From the NCBI RefSeq assembly GCF_000620785.1, contig NZ_JIAI01000002.1, positions 1,308,177 through 1,372,176 of the forward strand: a DNA stretch of 64,000 nt, read 5' to 3'. The stretch is from Actinospineispora acaciae DSM 45401. GTDB taxonomy: Bacteria; Actinomycetota; Actinomycetes; Mycobacteriales; Pseudonocardiaceae. The position numbers and the translations under genes are program-made. The notes beneath the pieces were generated by a model. The model was not told the origin of the DNA, searched no databases, and saw nothing but the letters and a program-made list of their open reading frames with translations. Shown here piece by piece: positions 16,786 to 25,875 of the stretch. Positions within the stretch are counted from its first letter, which is position 1; each line of letters starts with the position of its first letter.

Positions 16786-18030
16786 CTACGGCGTCGCAGG
16801 CGAGGTGGCCGGGGCCGCGGAGTCCGGCAGCCCGGCGTAGTCGGGCAGGTCGACGCCGTTGATCGCGCGCTCGACCAGCTCGGTGACCCACTCGCCGTCG
16901 AGGTCCGGGCCCGGCTCGGCGTCCGGCGCGGAGGCGTCGAGACTCTGTACGTGCAGCCGGCCGATCTCCTGGTTGGCCTCCACGAACGGGCGCATCTGTC
17001 GCTCGTAGGCGGCGAACCCGGCCTTCGGGTCCCAGCCGGCGGCGGCCAGCTCGCCGGCCAGCAGGTAGGCGCCGACCAGGGCCAGCCCGGTGCCGCCCCC
17101 GGACATCGGCGACGAGCTGAACGCCGCGTCCCCGAGCAGCCCCACCCGGCCGCTCGACCAGCTGTCCATCACGACCTGGGCGACCTGGTCGAGGTAGAAG
17201 TCCGGGGTGTCGTCCAGGTGCGCGAGCAGGCGCGGGGTCAGCCAGCCCAGGCCGGCCATCCGATCGCGCAGCAGGCGTTTCTGGGCCTCGACATCGCGGT
17301 GGTCGACGTCGTGGTCGGGGGAGGGAAAGGAGAACATGGCCATCGCCCGGGTGGCGTCCTGGATGGGCCGCAGCATGGCGGAGCGCCCGGACGGCCGGTC
17401 CTGGTACTCGACCAGCCAGCGGTCCAGCCCGTACTCGTTGGGCACGCTGTAGAACGCCAGCACGAGCCCGAGGTGGCGGACGAACCGCTCGCGCGGGCCG
17501 AACACCATCGCCCGCACGCCCGAGTGCAGCCCGTCCGCGCCGATGACCAGGTCGAAGCGCCGCCGGTCGCCGCCCGCGAAGGCCACGTCGACCCCGTCCG
17601 CGTCCTGGGTGAGCTCGGCGATCTGGTCGCCGAAGCGGTACTCCACGCCGTCGCGGGTGTCGTCGTAGAGCACCTGGGCCAGGTCCCCACGCAGGATCTC
17701 GATCTCCGCGATGTACCCGTCGCCGCCGTGGTCGTCCGCGCGGTAGGTCTCCAGCACGTTCCCGTCCACGTCGACGGTGTGCGCGCCGGCGGTGTCCGTG
17801 CGGGCCGCGCGCACCGCCGCGTCCAGCCCCATCCGCCCGATGACCTCCTTGGCCACCCCGCGCGCGTCCACCGCCTGCCCACCGGGACGCAGCCCGGTGG
17901 CCCGCTCCACCACCGTCACCTCGGCGCCCCGCCGGCGCAGCCAGTGCGCCAGCGCGGGTCCGGCGATGCTCGCCCCCACCACCAGTACCTTCGGGTTGCC
18001 AGGACTCTGCGTGTTGCCGGTGAGGTTCAT
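16786..18030 (-). CDS. FAD-dependent monooxygenase (PHBH fold, TetX-like)
   Basis: 414 aa single-component flavoprotein hydroxylase. It has the Rossmann motif VLVVGASIAGPALAHWLRRRG at the N-terminus, the DG motif GADGLHSGVRAMVFG near 165, and the GD motif GRVGLLGDAAFSSSPMSGGG near 285. The family includes TetX-like and polyketide-modifying oxygenases that use NAD(P)H. The ATG at 18030 follows GGAAAGG at 6 nt; an extended start at 18078 lacks such a site. It is monocistronic as far as visible. Substrate unknown. Confidence 0.85.
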   Translation of the reverse strand: MNLTGNTQSPGNPKVLVVGASIAGPALAHWLRRRGAEVTVVERATGLRPGGQAVDARGVAKEVIGRMGLDAAVRAARTDTAGAHTVDVDGNVLETYRADDHGGDGYIAEIEILRGDLAQVLYDDTRDGVEYRFGDQIAELTQDADGVDVAFAGGDRRRFDLVIGADGLHSGVRAMVFGPRERFVRHLGLVLAFYSVPNEYGLDRWLVEYQDRPSGRSAMLRPIQDATRAMAMFSFPSPDHDVDHRDVEAQKRLLRDRMAGLGWLTPRLLAHLDDTPDFYLDQVAQVVMDSWSSGRVGLLGDAAFSSSPMSGGGTGLALVGAYLLAGELAAAGWDPKAGFAAYERQMRPFVEANQEIGRLHVQSLDASAPDAEPGPDLDGEWVTELVERAINGVDLPDYAGLPDSAAPATSPATP

Positions 18031-18157
18031 GGGATGCCTTTCCGTGGGGTGACCGACCGGGGAGCGTTGCTCTCTCACCGGGGCGTCGAACGCGAGTGGT
18101 CCCGATCGACAGGTCCGGCAAAAAATATCCGCGGGGTGGCCATACCCGCCGGTGAGG

Positions 18158-18916
18158 TCAGGGCAGGGTGCGGCGGTAGCGGGCGGTGAGCTGGTCGGCG
18201 GCCTCGTGCAGGGCGCGGGCGACCTGGGGGACGTCGAACATCGGCAGCCGCGACGCCGGGGCGCTCTGGCTGAGGGCGACGTCGAGGCCGATCGGCAGGG
18301 GCACCGCGACGCAGCGGCCGTCGGGTTCGTTCTCCATGTCGTCGATCGCGTACCCCTCGGCGCGGACCTTCTCCAGCTCGGCGAGGTAGTCCTCGGGCGA
18401 GGTGATCGTGTGGTCGGTGAGCCGGGGCAGCCGGGGGTCGAGCAGGGCGCGGACCTGGTCCTCGGGCAGCTGGCTGGCGATGGCCTTGCCCATGGCGGTG
18501 GAGTGGATCGGGTCGCGGGTGCCGGGGCGGGCGGAGAGCCGGACGCCGCTGCGGCTCTCCACGATGTCCAGGTAGATGACGTGCGAGCCCTCCAGCCGGC
18601 CGAGGTTGATCGTCTCGCCGAGCAGGTCGCGCAGCTTCTCCAGGTACGGCCGGGCCATGGCGATCAGCCGGTCGAGGTGGGAGGCCTGCAGCGGGGCGAC
18701 GGCGCTGCCGAGCCGGTAGGTGCCGTCGTCGTGTTCCACGTAGCGGAAGGACTCCAGGGTGGCCATATAGCGGAACACCGAGCTCTTCGGCAGGCCGGTC
18801 AGCTGCGCGATCTCGCCGAGCGTGACCCCCTGCCGGGCGGCGGCGAGCCGGTTGAGGATCTCGCACACCCGGGCGACCGCCCTGATCTGGTACGCCGAGT
18901 CCTGTTCGCTGCCCAT
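18158..18916 (-). CDS. IclR family regulator of the sugar-oxidation locus
   Basis: 252 aa. The winged helix (VARVCEILNRLAAARQGVTL, then GEIAQLTGLPKSSVFRYMATLES) and the effector domain (GTRDPIHSTAMGKAIASQL; DDMENEPDGRCVAVPLP) are typical. The ATG at 18916 has AAGGA at 6 nt and was preferred to an upstream in-frame ATG. It is the last gene of the leftward operon SDR, dehydratase, lactonase, iclR, 20 bp after the lactonase. IclR members such as KdgR control sugar-acid catabolism, so it probably binds the paired TCTAGCGA sites between the two divergent operons, with a sugar acid as effector; this is inferred. Confidence 0.88.
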   Translation of the reverse strand: MGSEQDSAYQIRAVARVCEILNRLAAARQGVTLGEIAQLTGLPKSSVFRYMATLESFRYVEHDDGTYRLGSAVAPLQASHLDRLIAMARPYLEKLRDLLGETINLGRLEGSHVIYLDIVESRSGVRLSARPGTRDPIHSTAMGKAIASQLPEDQVRALLDPRLPRLTDHTITSPEDYLAELEKVRAEGYAIDDMENEPDGRCVAVPLPIGLDVALSQSAPASRLPMFDVPQVARALHEAADQLTARYRRTLP

Positions 18917-18936
18917 CGCGGTCCTTCTCTCGGTCA

Positions 18937-19980
18937 TCACGGGTGGTCGGTCACAAGGATGCAGCTCGGGCTCGGTGACGGTGCCACCGCGGCGGCGGCC
19001 GGCTCGTCGAGCGCCACGGCGCAGACCGTGTCCGAGCGTTGGTTGGCGACGTAGAGGTGGCCGTGCGGGCCGAGGGCCAGGTGGCGCGGCCATCGCCCGT
19101 GGGCGGGCAGGTCGGCCACCGGGCGGACGACCGTGCCGACCGTGCCGACTGTGCCGTGGACGTCCAGCACCGTGATCCGGTCGGCGCCGCGGTGGGACGC
19201 GTAGAGCCGCCGCCCGTCCGGTGCGGCGACCAGCGCGGCGGCGAGGCTGCCGGGCGGGAGGGGGCCGGCGGCGGCTCGAAGCGACGCGGTGGTGCCCGGA
19301 GGCGGCCACGCGCCGGCCGTGATGGATCCGTCCAGCTCGCCCAGGACGTAGGCCGTCCGGCCGTCGGGGGAGAACACGACCTGGCGCGGTCCGCTGCCCG
19401 GCGGGGCGACGAGCGGGGGTCCGAGCGCGGAGAGCCGGCCCGTTTCCGCGTCGAGTGCCAGGCGCCAGACCCGGTCGGAGCCGAGGTCGGCGACGGCGAC
19501 CTCCCGCCCGTCCGCGCCCGGCGTGACCATGTGCGCATGCGCCCGGTCCTGCCGCCTCGGGTGCGGTCCGGAGCCGGTCAGCTCGACGAGGTCGGTGAGC
19601 GCCCCGATCGCGCCGTCGGCGCCCAGGCGGTGCACGGCGACGCTGCCCGAGGTGTAGTTCGCGGTGAGCAGGTAGCGGCCCGACGGGTGAACCACCAGGT
19701 GGCAGGGGTGGGCGCCGCCGGTGGTGGCCCGGCCGAGCGGCGCGAGCACCGTGCCGTCCAGGCGGAACGCGCTGACCGCGCCGTGGTCGAGCTCGTTCAC
19801 GGCGTACAGGGTGCGACCGTCGGGCGACAGGGTGAGGAACGACGGCGACGGCGTCTCGGCGACGGTGCCCAGCGGCGTCAGGCTCGCCCGGTCGGGGTCG
19901 TGCTCGACGATCGAGATCCCGGCGGCGGTGCCCTCCGGCGGACCGTAGGCACCGACGAACAGCCGAACCACCACCCTCAC
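18937..19980 (-). CDS. Lactonase family protein (6-phosphogluconolactonase-like beta-propeller)
   Basis: 347 aa, PF10282-type seven-bladed propeller. Repeated blade motifs are visible: LTLSPDGRTLYAVNE, VVHPSGRYLLTANYTSGSVAV, VFSPDGRTAYVLGE, LGPHGHLYVANQRSDTV, with GPHPRRQDRAHAHMV resembling the family's metal/active-site loop. It would hydrolyse the aldonolactone made by the neighbouring SDR to the free aldonate. The GTG at 19980 overlaps the dehydratase stop as GTGA; a GTG one codon earlier is also possible. It lies third in the leftward catabolic operon. Confidence 0.85.
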   Translation of the reverse strand: MRVVVRLFVGAYGPPEGTAAGISIVEHDPDRASLTPLGTVAETPSPSFLTLSPDGRTLYAVNELDHGAVSAFRLDGTVLAPLGRATTGGAHPCHLVVHPSGRYLLTANYTSGSVAVHRLGADGAIGALTDLVELTGSGPHPRRQDRAHAHMVTPGADGREVAVADLGSDRVWRLALDAETGRLSALGPPLVAPPGSGPRQVVFSPDGRTAYVLGELDGSITAGAWPPPGTTASLRAAAGPLPPGSLAAALVAAPDGRRLYASHRGADRITVLDVHGTVGTVGTVVRPVADLPAHGRWPRHLALGPHGHLYVANQRSDTVCAVALDEPAAAAVAPSPSPSCILVTDHP

Positions 19981-21737
19981 CACCCCCCGTGCCAGCCGCC
20001 GATGATCGCATCGGCTGAATCACCGGCCGGTTCCGCTCCGTCAAGGGCCATGAAGTCGAAGTCGCAGCCCTGGTCGGCCTGGGTCACATGACGCTGGTAC
20101 AGGCCCTGGTACCCGCGCGCCGGCAGGGTGTCGCCGAGCGCGGGTGGGCGGCGGGCGAACTCCCGGTCCGGGATGTCGACGGCCAGCAGCCGGCGCGCCA
20201 CGTCGAGGACGACGGGGTCACCGGTGCGCAGCCGCGCGAGCGGGCCGCCGGCCGCGGCCTCCGGGGCGACGTGCAGCGCGACAGTGCCGAACGCCGTGCC
20301 GCTCATCCGGGCGTCGGAGATGCGCACGATGTCCCGGACGCCCCGGCGCAGGAGCTTCTCCGGCACCGGAAGCTGAGCCCACTCGGGCATGCCGGGGCCG
20401 CCGACCGGCCCGACCCCGCGCAGCACCAGGACGGTGTCGGCGTCCACATCGAGATCCGGGTCGTCGACGCGATGCGCCAGCTCGTGGACGTCGTCGAAGA
20501 CCAGCGCCGGCCCGCGGTGGCTCAGCAGGGAGGGGTCGGCGGCGCTGGTCTTGAGCAGCGCCCCGTCCGGCGCGAGGTTGCCGCGCAGCACGGCGATGCC
20601 ACCGGTCGCCGCGAACGGCCGCTCCAGCGGCGCGACCACTGTCTCGTCCGCGGTCTCGGCCGCCGAACCGGCGCCGGCTCGGTGGACGAGGTCGGCGAGC
20701 GGCCGCCCGGTCACGCCGGTGGCCGACAGGTGCAGCAGCGGGGCGAGCCGCGCGAGGACCCCCGGGACACCGCCCACCGCGTCGAGGCGGGCGAACAGGT
20801 CCTCCCCGCTGGGGCGCAGGTTCGTGACGACGGGCGTGCGGGCGGACAGCTCGTCGAACCGGTCCAGGCCGAGCGCCACCCCTGCCCGGCGGGCGATCGC
20901 GAGCAGGTGGATCACCGCGTTCGTGGATCCGCCCAGCGCCATCAGCGTGGTGATCGCGTTGTCGAACGCCTCCCGGGTCAGCACGTCCGACGGACGAGGC
21001 CCGTTGCGCGCCAAGGCGACGGCGCGCTCACCGGTGGTCTCCCCGAGCGCGTAGCGGCGGGCGTCGGTGGCCGGGACCGTCGCGCTGCCCGGCAGGCTCA
21101 TGCCGAGCACCTCGGTGAGCGCCGCCATGGTGGACGCGGTGCCCAGCTCCGGGCAGTGCCCGACCGACGGCATGGACGCCGCCTCCAGCTCGGCGAAGTC
21201 GTCGCGGCTCATCCGCCCGGCCCGCAGCTCGGCCACGTAGTGCCACAGGTCGGTGCCCACGCCCAGCTCGCGTCCCCGGAACACGGCCGGGTTGGCCGGG
21301 CCGCCGGTGAGCGCGATGGCCGGCACGTCCGCGCTGGCCGCGCCCATGAGCTGCGCCGGCACCGTCTTGTCGCAGCCGCCGAGGAGCACCACCGCGTCGA
21401 ACGGGTACGCCCGGATGGACTCCTCGACCTCCATCGCGACCAGGTTGCGGTACAGCATGGCCGTCGGCTTCATGAGGTTCTCGCCGAGGCTCATGGTCGG
21501 GAACTCCAGCGCGAGGCCGCCGGCGCGGGTCACGCCCCGGCGCACCGCGTCGGCCACCCCGCGCAGGTGGAAGTTGCAGCTGACCAGGTCCGACCACGCG
21601 GTGCAGATGCCCACCACCGGCCGGCCGTCGAGCGCCTGCCTGCCGACCCCGGTCGCGGTGATCGTGGAGCGGTGCAGGAACCCGGCAAGGTCGTCGCGCG
21701 TGAACCACCGGGCGCTGCGCAAGGAGGGTGTGGCCAT
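19977..21737 (-). CDS. IlvD/Edd family aldonate dehydratase
   Basis: 586 aa iron-sulfur dehydratase of the sugar-acid branch (arabinonate/xylonate/gluconate type), converting an aldonate to a 2-keto-3-deoxy acid. The three cluster cysteines are present in GICTAWSDLVSCN, VLLGGCDKTVPAQLMGAAS and SVGHCPELGTASTM, with the Mg-binding/catalytic block ITTLMALGGSTNAVIHLLAIA and late DARMSGTAFGTVALHVAPEA. The branch-specific EFPTMSLGENLMKPTAMLYRN region (two adjacent stretches) separates it from branched-chain IlvD. The ATG at 21737 begins 2 bp after the SDR stop. Exact sugar acid not determinable. Confidence 0.9.
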   Translation of the reverse strand: MATPSLRSARWFTRDDLAGFLHRSTITATGVGRQALDGRPVVGICTAWSDLVSCNFHLRGVADAVRRGVTRAGGLALEFPTMSLGENLMKPTAMLYRNLVAMEVEESIRAYPFDAVVLLGGCDKTVPAQLMGAASADVPAIALTGGPANPAVFRGRELGVGTDLWHYVAELRAGRMSRDDFAELEAASMPSVGHCPELGTASTMAALTEVLGMSLPGSATVPATDARRYALGETTGERAVALARNGPRPSDVLTREAFDNAITTLMALGGSTNAVIHLLAIARRAGVALGLDRFDELSARTPVVTNLRPSGEDLFARLDAVGGVPGVLARLAPLLHLSATGVTGRPLADLVHRAGAGSAAETADETVVAPLERPFAATGGIAVLRGNLAPDGALLKTSAADPSLLSHRGPALVFDDVHELAHRVDDPDLDVDADTVLVLRGVGPVGGPGMPEWAQLPVPEKLLRRGVRDIVRISDARMSGTAFGTVALHVAPEAAAGGPLARLRTGDPVVLDVARRLLAVDIPDREFARRPPALGDTLPARGYQGLYQRHVTQADQGCDFDFMALDGAEPAGDSADAIIGGWHGGW

Positions 21738-21739
21738 GA

Positions 21740-22510
21740 TCAGTAGATCCTGGCCAGCAGGCCGCCGTCCACGACGACGTCGATCCCGCTGAGGTAGCTG
21801 GCCCGGTCCGAGGCCAGGAACACCGCGACCTCGGCGACGTCGCGGGGCGAGGCCAGCCGGCCGAGCGGGTACTTCCGCTCGACGTCGGCCCTGGCCTGGT
21901 CGGGATCGGGCTGGTAGTCGAAGAACTCCCGCACCATCGGGGTGTCGACGTCGCCGGGGCAGATCGTGTTGCACCGGATGTTGTCGCGGCCGTACGCGGC
22001 GGCGACCGAGCGGCACAGCGCGCGCAACGCGCCCTTCGTGGCGCCGTACATGGGCAGGTCCGCGTCGCCGGTGAGGGCCAGCAGCGACGCCGTGACCAGG
22101 ATCGTCCCGCCGCCGCGCTCGCGCAGGTGGGGGACCACCTCGCGGATGCCCGCCGCGACGGCGCGCTGGTTGACCTCGTACATCCGGTCCCAGTCCGCGG
22201 CGGTGGTGTCGGCCAGCCCGCCCATCACCTGGACGGCGGCGTTGGCGTGGAACACGTCGACCCCGCCGAACGCGTCCCGCGCGGAGCCGAACGCGGCCGC
22301 CATGGCGTCCGGCGCGGCGATGTCGACCGCGAACGGGCGCACCCGCGAACCGGCCGGGAGCCCGGCGAGGACCCGGTCGAGCCCGCCCGCGTCCCGGTCC
22401 ACGGCCAGGACGGCGGCTCCCTCCTCGGCGCACCGGCGCACGACCTCGGAGCCGATGCCACCGGCCGCGCCGGTCACGACGACGACCTTCCCTGTCAGCA
22501 GACCCTGCAT
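21740..22510 (-). CDS. SDR family sugar dehydrogenase (predicted aldose 1-dehydrogenase)
   Basis: 256 aa classical short-chain dehydrogenase. It has the cofactor loop VTGAAGGIGSEVV, the NAD-favouring acidic residue after beta-2 (AVDRD), HANAAVQ in place of NNAG, the catalytic Ser in ILVTASLLAL and the YGATK motif (Tyr/Lys). The C-terminus ends with the usual SYLSGIDVVVDGG. It is the first gene of the leftward operon, before dehydratase and lactonase, so the best-fitting role is oxidation of an aldose at C1 to its lactone. The family alone does not prove this; it could also act on a later keto-deoxy acid. Confidence 0.88.
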   Translation of the reverse strand: MQGLLTGKVVVVTGAAGGIGSEVVRRCAEEGAAVLAVDRDAGGLDRVLAGLPAGSRVRPFAVDIAAPDAMAAAFGSARDAFGGVDVFHANAAVQVMGGLADTTAADWDRMYEVNQRAVAAGIREVVPHLRERGGGTILVTASLLALTGDADLPMYGATKGALRALCRSVAAAYGRDNIRCNTICPGDVDTPMVREFFDYQPDPDQARADVERKYPLGRLASPRDVAEVAVFLASDRASYLSGIDVVVDGGLLARIY

Positions 22511-22652
22511 GCGTGATCCCGTCTAGCGAAACGATCTGATTCAGTCAGTGAACCATAATCGCGAAGACTATCGGTTGACCAGTCGACGATGGCTGCCTAT
22601 GGTGCCGCTAGTCAATGGAACGTTATATCTCGCTAGATGAAACGAGGTGACC
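22511..22652. promoter_or_regulatory. Divergent promoters with paired TCTAGCGA operators
   Basis: Rightward promoter: TTGACC (22575-22580), 17 nt, TATGGT (22598-22603). Leftward -10: TATGGT on the complement of 22552-22557. An 8-bp element occurs as TCTAGCGA at 22522-22529 and inverted as TCGCTAGA at 22630-22637, each 23-27 bp downstream of its own -10. The symmetry suggests that one repressor, most simply the locus IclR protein, controls both operons. Confidence 0.6.
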
Positions 22653-24161
22653 GTGTCCGCCATCGAGGGTTCCGCAACGTCGCACCCGGCGGTCGCGTCA
22701 GCGCCCAGCACGTCCCTGCGCAAGGACGCCGTGGGCACCGGCGACATCGTGTTCTTCGTGGTCGCCGCGGCGGCCCCGCTGTCCGGCGTGGTGCTGGGCT
22801 TCCCCGTCATCGTGGCAACCGGCAACGGCGTCGGGGCGCCCGGTGCCTACCTGGTGGCCACCGCGGTCCTGCTGGTCTTCGCGGTGGGGTACACGGCGAT
22901 GAGCCGGCGGGTGGTGAGCGCGGGCGGCTTCTTCGCCTACATCGCCCACGGGCTCGGGCTGCCGGCCGGGCTGGGCGCTGCCACCCTGGCGATCCTGTCC
23001 TACGGCCTGGTCCAGCTCGGCATGTACGGCGCGTTCGGCGTCTACGTGGCGGACGCGTCGGCCCGCTACCTCGGCGGTTCCCCGCCGTGGTGGGTGTGGG
23101 CGTTCCTGGCCATGGCGCTGTGCCTGTTCCTCGGCGTGCGCCGGGTCGAGGTCGGCGCGAAGCTGCTCGGGATCGCGCTGGTGCTGGAGACCTCGGTGAT
23201 CGTCGTGCTCGACGTGGCGATCCTGGTCACCGGGGGTGCGAGCGGTGCCGGGCCGGGCGGCCTGTCGGCGCTGCCGTTCGCCCCGGCGGTGGTGTTCAGC
23301 GGCGCCGTGGGCATCGCGGTGATGTTCGCGCACGCGGCGTTCATCGGGTTCGAGGCCACCGCCATCTACGGGCAGGAGGCCCGCGACCCCCGGCGCACGG
23401 TGCCCAGGGCCACCTACATCGCGATCACGACGATGGGCGTGTTCTTCGCCGCCTCCACCGCGCTGATCATCAATGGTTTCGGCACGTCGGCCGCGACCGA
23501 GGTCGCGACGGCGTCCACCGAGCGGTTCGCGTTCCTGGCCATCGAGCGCTACCTCGGGCACCTGGTCTCCGACGCGGCGGCCGCCCTGATCATCACCAGC
23601 GTGTTCGCGGCGCTGCTCGCGTTCCACAACTCCGTCGCCCGCTACCTGCACGCGATGGGCCGCCACGGCGTTGCCTGGGGCTGGCTGGGCACCACCCACG
23701 GCACGCGCAAGTCCCCGTACGCGGCCTGCCTGGTGCAGACGCTGTTCGCGGCCGTCGGGGTCGCGGCGTTCGTGGTGTTCGACCGCGACCCGTTCCGCGA
23801 GCTGTTCGTCTGGGCCACCGGCCTCGGCGCGATCGGGATCATCGCGCTGCAGGCCATGACGTCGGTCGCGGTGGTCGCGTTCTTCCGCCGCGCGGGCGGC
23901 GGCGAGGGCGTGCTGCGCACCTGGGTGGCGCCGGTGCTCAGCGGGATCGGCCTGTTCGCCTTCCTCGCGCTGGCGCTGGTCAACTTCTCGGCGCTGGTCG
24001 GCACCGACGACCCGGCCATGGTCATCACGATGAACGTGCTGCTCTGGGGGACCGCCGCGGCCGGCGTCGCCAGGGCGGTGCACCTGCGGCGGGCTCGTCC
24101 GGCCGCCTACGAGTCGGCGCGGGTGGCCGTCACCCACCCCGTCGACGGACGGGAGAACTGA
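22653..24161 (+). CDS. APC superfamily permease
   Basis: 502 aa with about twelve membrane segments. Family features are visible: LRKDAVGTGDIVFFVVAAAAPL at the first helix, SAGGFFAYIAHGLGLPAG, and FIGFEATAIYGQEARDPRRT, the APC motif after helix 6. The GTG at 22653 follows ACGAGG at 5 nt; a GTG two codons upstream is less likely. APC proteins usually carry amino acids or amines, which is odd beside sugar-oxidising enzymes, so either the substrate is an amino-sugar-like compound or the transporter has shifted specificity. It leads the rightward operon. Confidence 0.88.
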   Translation: MSAIEGSATSHPAVASAPSTSLRKDAVGTGDIVFFVVAAAAPLSGVVLGFPVIVATGNGVGAPGAYLVATAVLLVFAVGYTAMSRRVVSAGGFFAYIAHGLGLPAGLGAATLAILSYGLVQLGMYGAFGVYVADASARYLGGSPPWWVWAFLAMALCLFLGVRRVEVGAKLLGIALVLETSVIVVLDVAILVTGGASGAGPGGLSALPFAPAVVFSGAVGIAVMFAHAAFIGFEATAIYGQEARDPRRTVPRATYIAITTMGVFFAASTALIINGFGTSAATEVATASTERFAFLAIERYLGHLVSDAAAALIITSVFAALLAFHNSVARYLHAMGRHGVAWGWLGTTHGTRKSPYAACLVQTLFAAVGVAAFVVFDRDPFRELFVWATGLGAIGIIALQAMTSVAVVAFFRRAGGGEGVLRTWVAPVLSGIGLFAFLALALVNFSALVGTDDPAMVITMNVLLWGTAAAGVARAVHLRRARPAAYESARVAVTHPVDGREN

Positions 24162-25858
24162 TGTCCACCGTCGATGCCGTCGTCATCGGCTCCGGCCACA
24201 ACGGCCTGATCGCGGCCAACTACCTCGCCGACGCCGGCCTGACGGTGCGGGTGCTGGAGCGCCGGCACATCGTCGGGGGCGCCACCGTCACCGAGGAGGT
24301 CTTCCCCGGGTACCGCGCGTCCACGGCGTCCTACCTGTCCGGGCTGCTGCACCCGAAGATCCTCGCCGACCTGAGGCTGGACGAGTGGGGCCTGCGGTTC
24401 CTGCAGGGCGACGCGGGCACCACGAACATCTGGCGCGACGGCCGGCACGTCACGCTCTTCAACGACCTCGGCGCGACCCTGCGCGAGCTGGAACGGGTCG
24501 GCCCGGGGGAGGGCGAGCGGTTCCTCGCCTTCGGCCTGCAACTGCAGAAGCTCTACCGCGTGCTGTCCCCGTTCCTGATCACCACCCGGCCGCCGTCGCT
24601 GGCCGAGGTGGTGGCGGCGTTCGCGGACGCCGGCGTGCCCGAGGTGTTCACCGACTTCTTCACGCTCAGCGTCGCGGAGATCCTGGACAGGCACTTCGGC
24701 TCGGACATCCTGAAGGGGCTGCTGGCGTTCACCGGCACGGTGAGTGTGTACGGCGGGCCGACGACCCCGGGCTGGGCCTACGTCTACGGCCACCACGCCA
24801 TCGGCGAGTACGACGGCCACATGGGCCAGTTCGCGTTCCCGCGCGGCGGCATGGGCGCGATCTCCGGCGCGCTGGCCGACCGGGCACAGGCGCGCGGCGC
24901 GGTGATCAGCGTGGACAGCGAGGTCGCGCGGGTCCTCACCCGCAACGGCCGGGTCACCGGCGTCGTCACCACGTCCGGCGAGGAGGTCGCGAGCCGTGTC
25001 GTGCTGTCCAACGCCGATCCCCGCACCACCTATCTCGGCCTGGTCGCGCCGGAGGATCTCCCGGACGAGCTGCTCACCAGGATGCGGGGCTACGACGTGC
25101 GCGGCGCCATGGCGCGGTCGATCTTCGCGCTGGACCGGCCACCCACGTTCGTCGGCCTCGGCGGTGTGGGGCCTCGGCACAGTGGGTTGACCCTGTTGGG
25201 CGCGGACGTCGACCTGTTCACCCGGGTCGGCGAGGCGCAGGCGCGGGGCCGGATCGCCGAGGACTTCCCGATCGAGCTGATCATCCAGACGGTCCTGGAC
25301 GACAGCCTCGCGCCGGCCGGCAAGCACATCCTCACCACCGGCATCCAGCAGGTGCCCTACGAGCTCGCCGGCTCGGACTGGGCCACCGAGAAGAAGGCGT
25401 TCGAGGAGCGCGTCGTCGCGGTGCTGGAGACCTACGCGCCGGGGATCCGGGACTCGATCATCGCGTCGAAGACGATCACGCCGGCCGAGTACGAGCGGGA
25501 CTTCGGGCTCGCCGGGGCGAACATCTTCCACGGCGCGCTGACCCTCGGCCAGCTGTTCGACGCGCGGCCGGTGCCCGGCTACGGCGGGTACCGGGCGCCG
25601 CTGCACGGGCTGTACCTGGGCGGTTCGGGCACCCATCCCGGCGGTGGCGTCATGGGGGTGCCCGGCCACAACGCCGCGCACGCCGTGCTCGAGGACCGCT
25701 TCGCCACCGCCGCGCCACCCGATCGCCCCGCCCGGCCGATGCGCACCCCGCTGGTCGAGCGCGCGCTGGCCCACCCGGCGCTGCGCCGGATCGGGGCGCG
25801 GGCGGCGCGGGACCCCCGGCTGGCCCGCATCGTCAACTACCTGAGCTCGCACCGCTGA
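24161..25858 (+). CDS. FAD-dependent oxidoreductase, phytoene-dehydrogenase/PYROXD2-like
   Basis: 565 aa flavoprotein. The N-terminal dinucleotide-binding motif is AVVIGSGHNGLIAANYLADAG, followed by the CrtI-type VLERRHIVGGATVTEE. A late GGSGTHPGGGVMGVPGHNAA block matches the C-terminal FAD contact of the carotenoid-desaturase/PYROXD2 group. No carotenoid genes are near, so a role on a small metabolite is more likely. The ATG overlaps the permease stop (TGATG). In this operon it could oxidise or dehydrogenate an unusual sugar-like or amine substrate; function is otherwise unknown. Confidence 0.8.
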   Translation: MSTVDAVVIGSGHNGLIAANYLADAGLTVRVLERRHIVGGATVTEEVFPGYRASTASYLSGLLHPKILADLRLDEWGLRFLQGDAGTTNIWRDGRHVTLFNDLGATLRELERVGPGEGERFLAFGLQLQKLYRVLSPFLITTRPPSLAEVVAAFADAGVPEVFTDFFTLSVAEILDRHFGSDILKGLLAFTGTVSVYGGPTTPGWAYVYGHHAIGEYDGHMGQFAFPRGGMGAISGALADRAQARGAVISVDSEVARVLTRNGRVTGVVTTSGEEVASRVVLSNADPRTTYLGLVAPEDLPDELLTRMRGYDVRGAMARSIFALDRPPTFVGLGGVGPRHSGLTLLGADVDLFTRVGEAQARGRIAEDFPIELIIQTVLDDSLAPAGKHILTTGIQQVPYELAGSDWATEKKAFEERVVAVLETYAPGIRDSIIASKTITPAEYERDFGLAGANIFHGALTLGQLFDARPVPGYGGYRAPLHGLYLGGSGTHPGGGVMGVPGHNAAHAVLEDRFATAAPPDRPARPMRTPLVERALAHPALRRIGARAARDPRLARIVNYLSSHR

Positions 25859-25875
25859 CCTGGAGAGGACACCGC

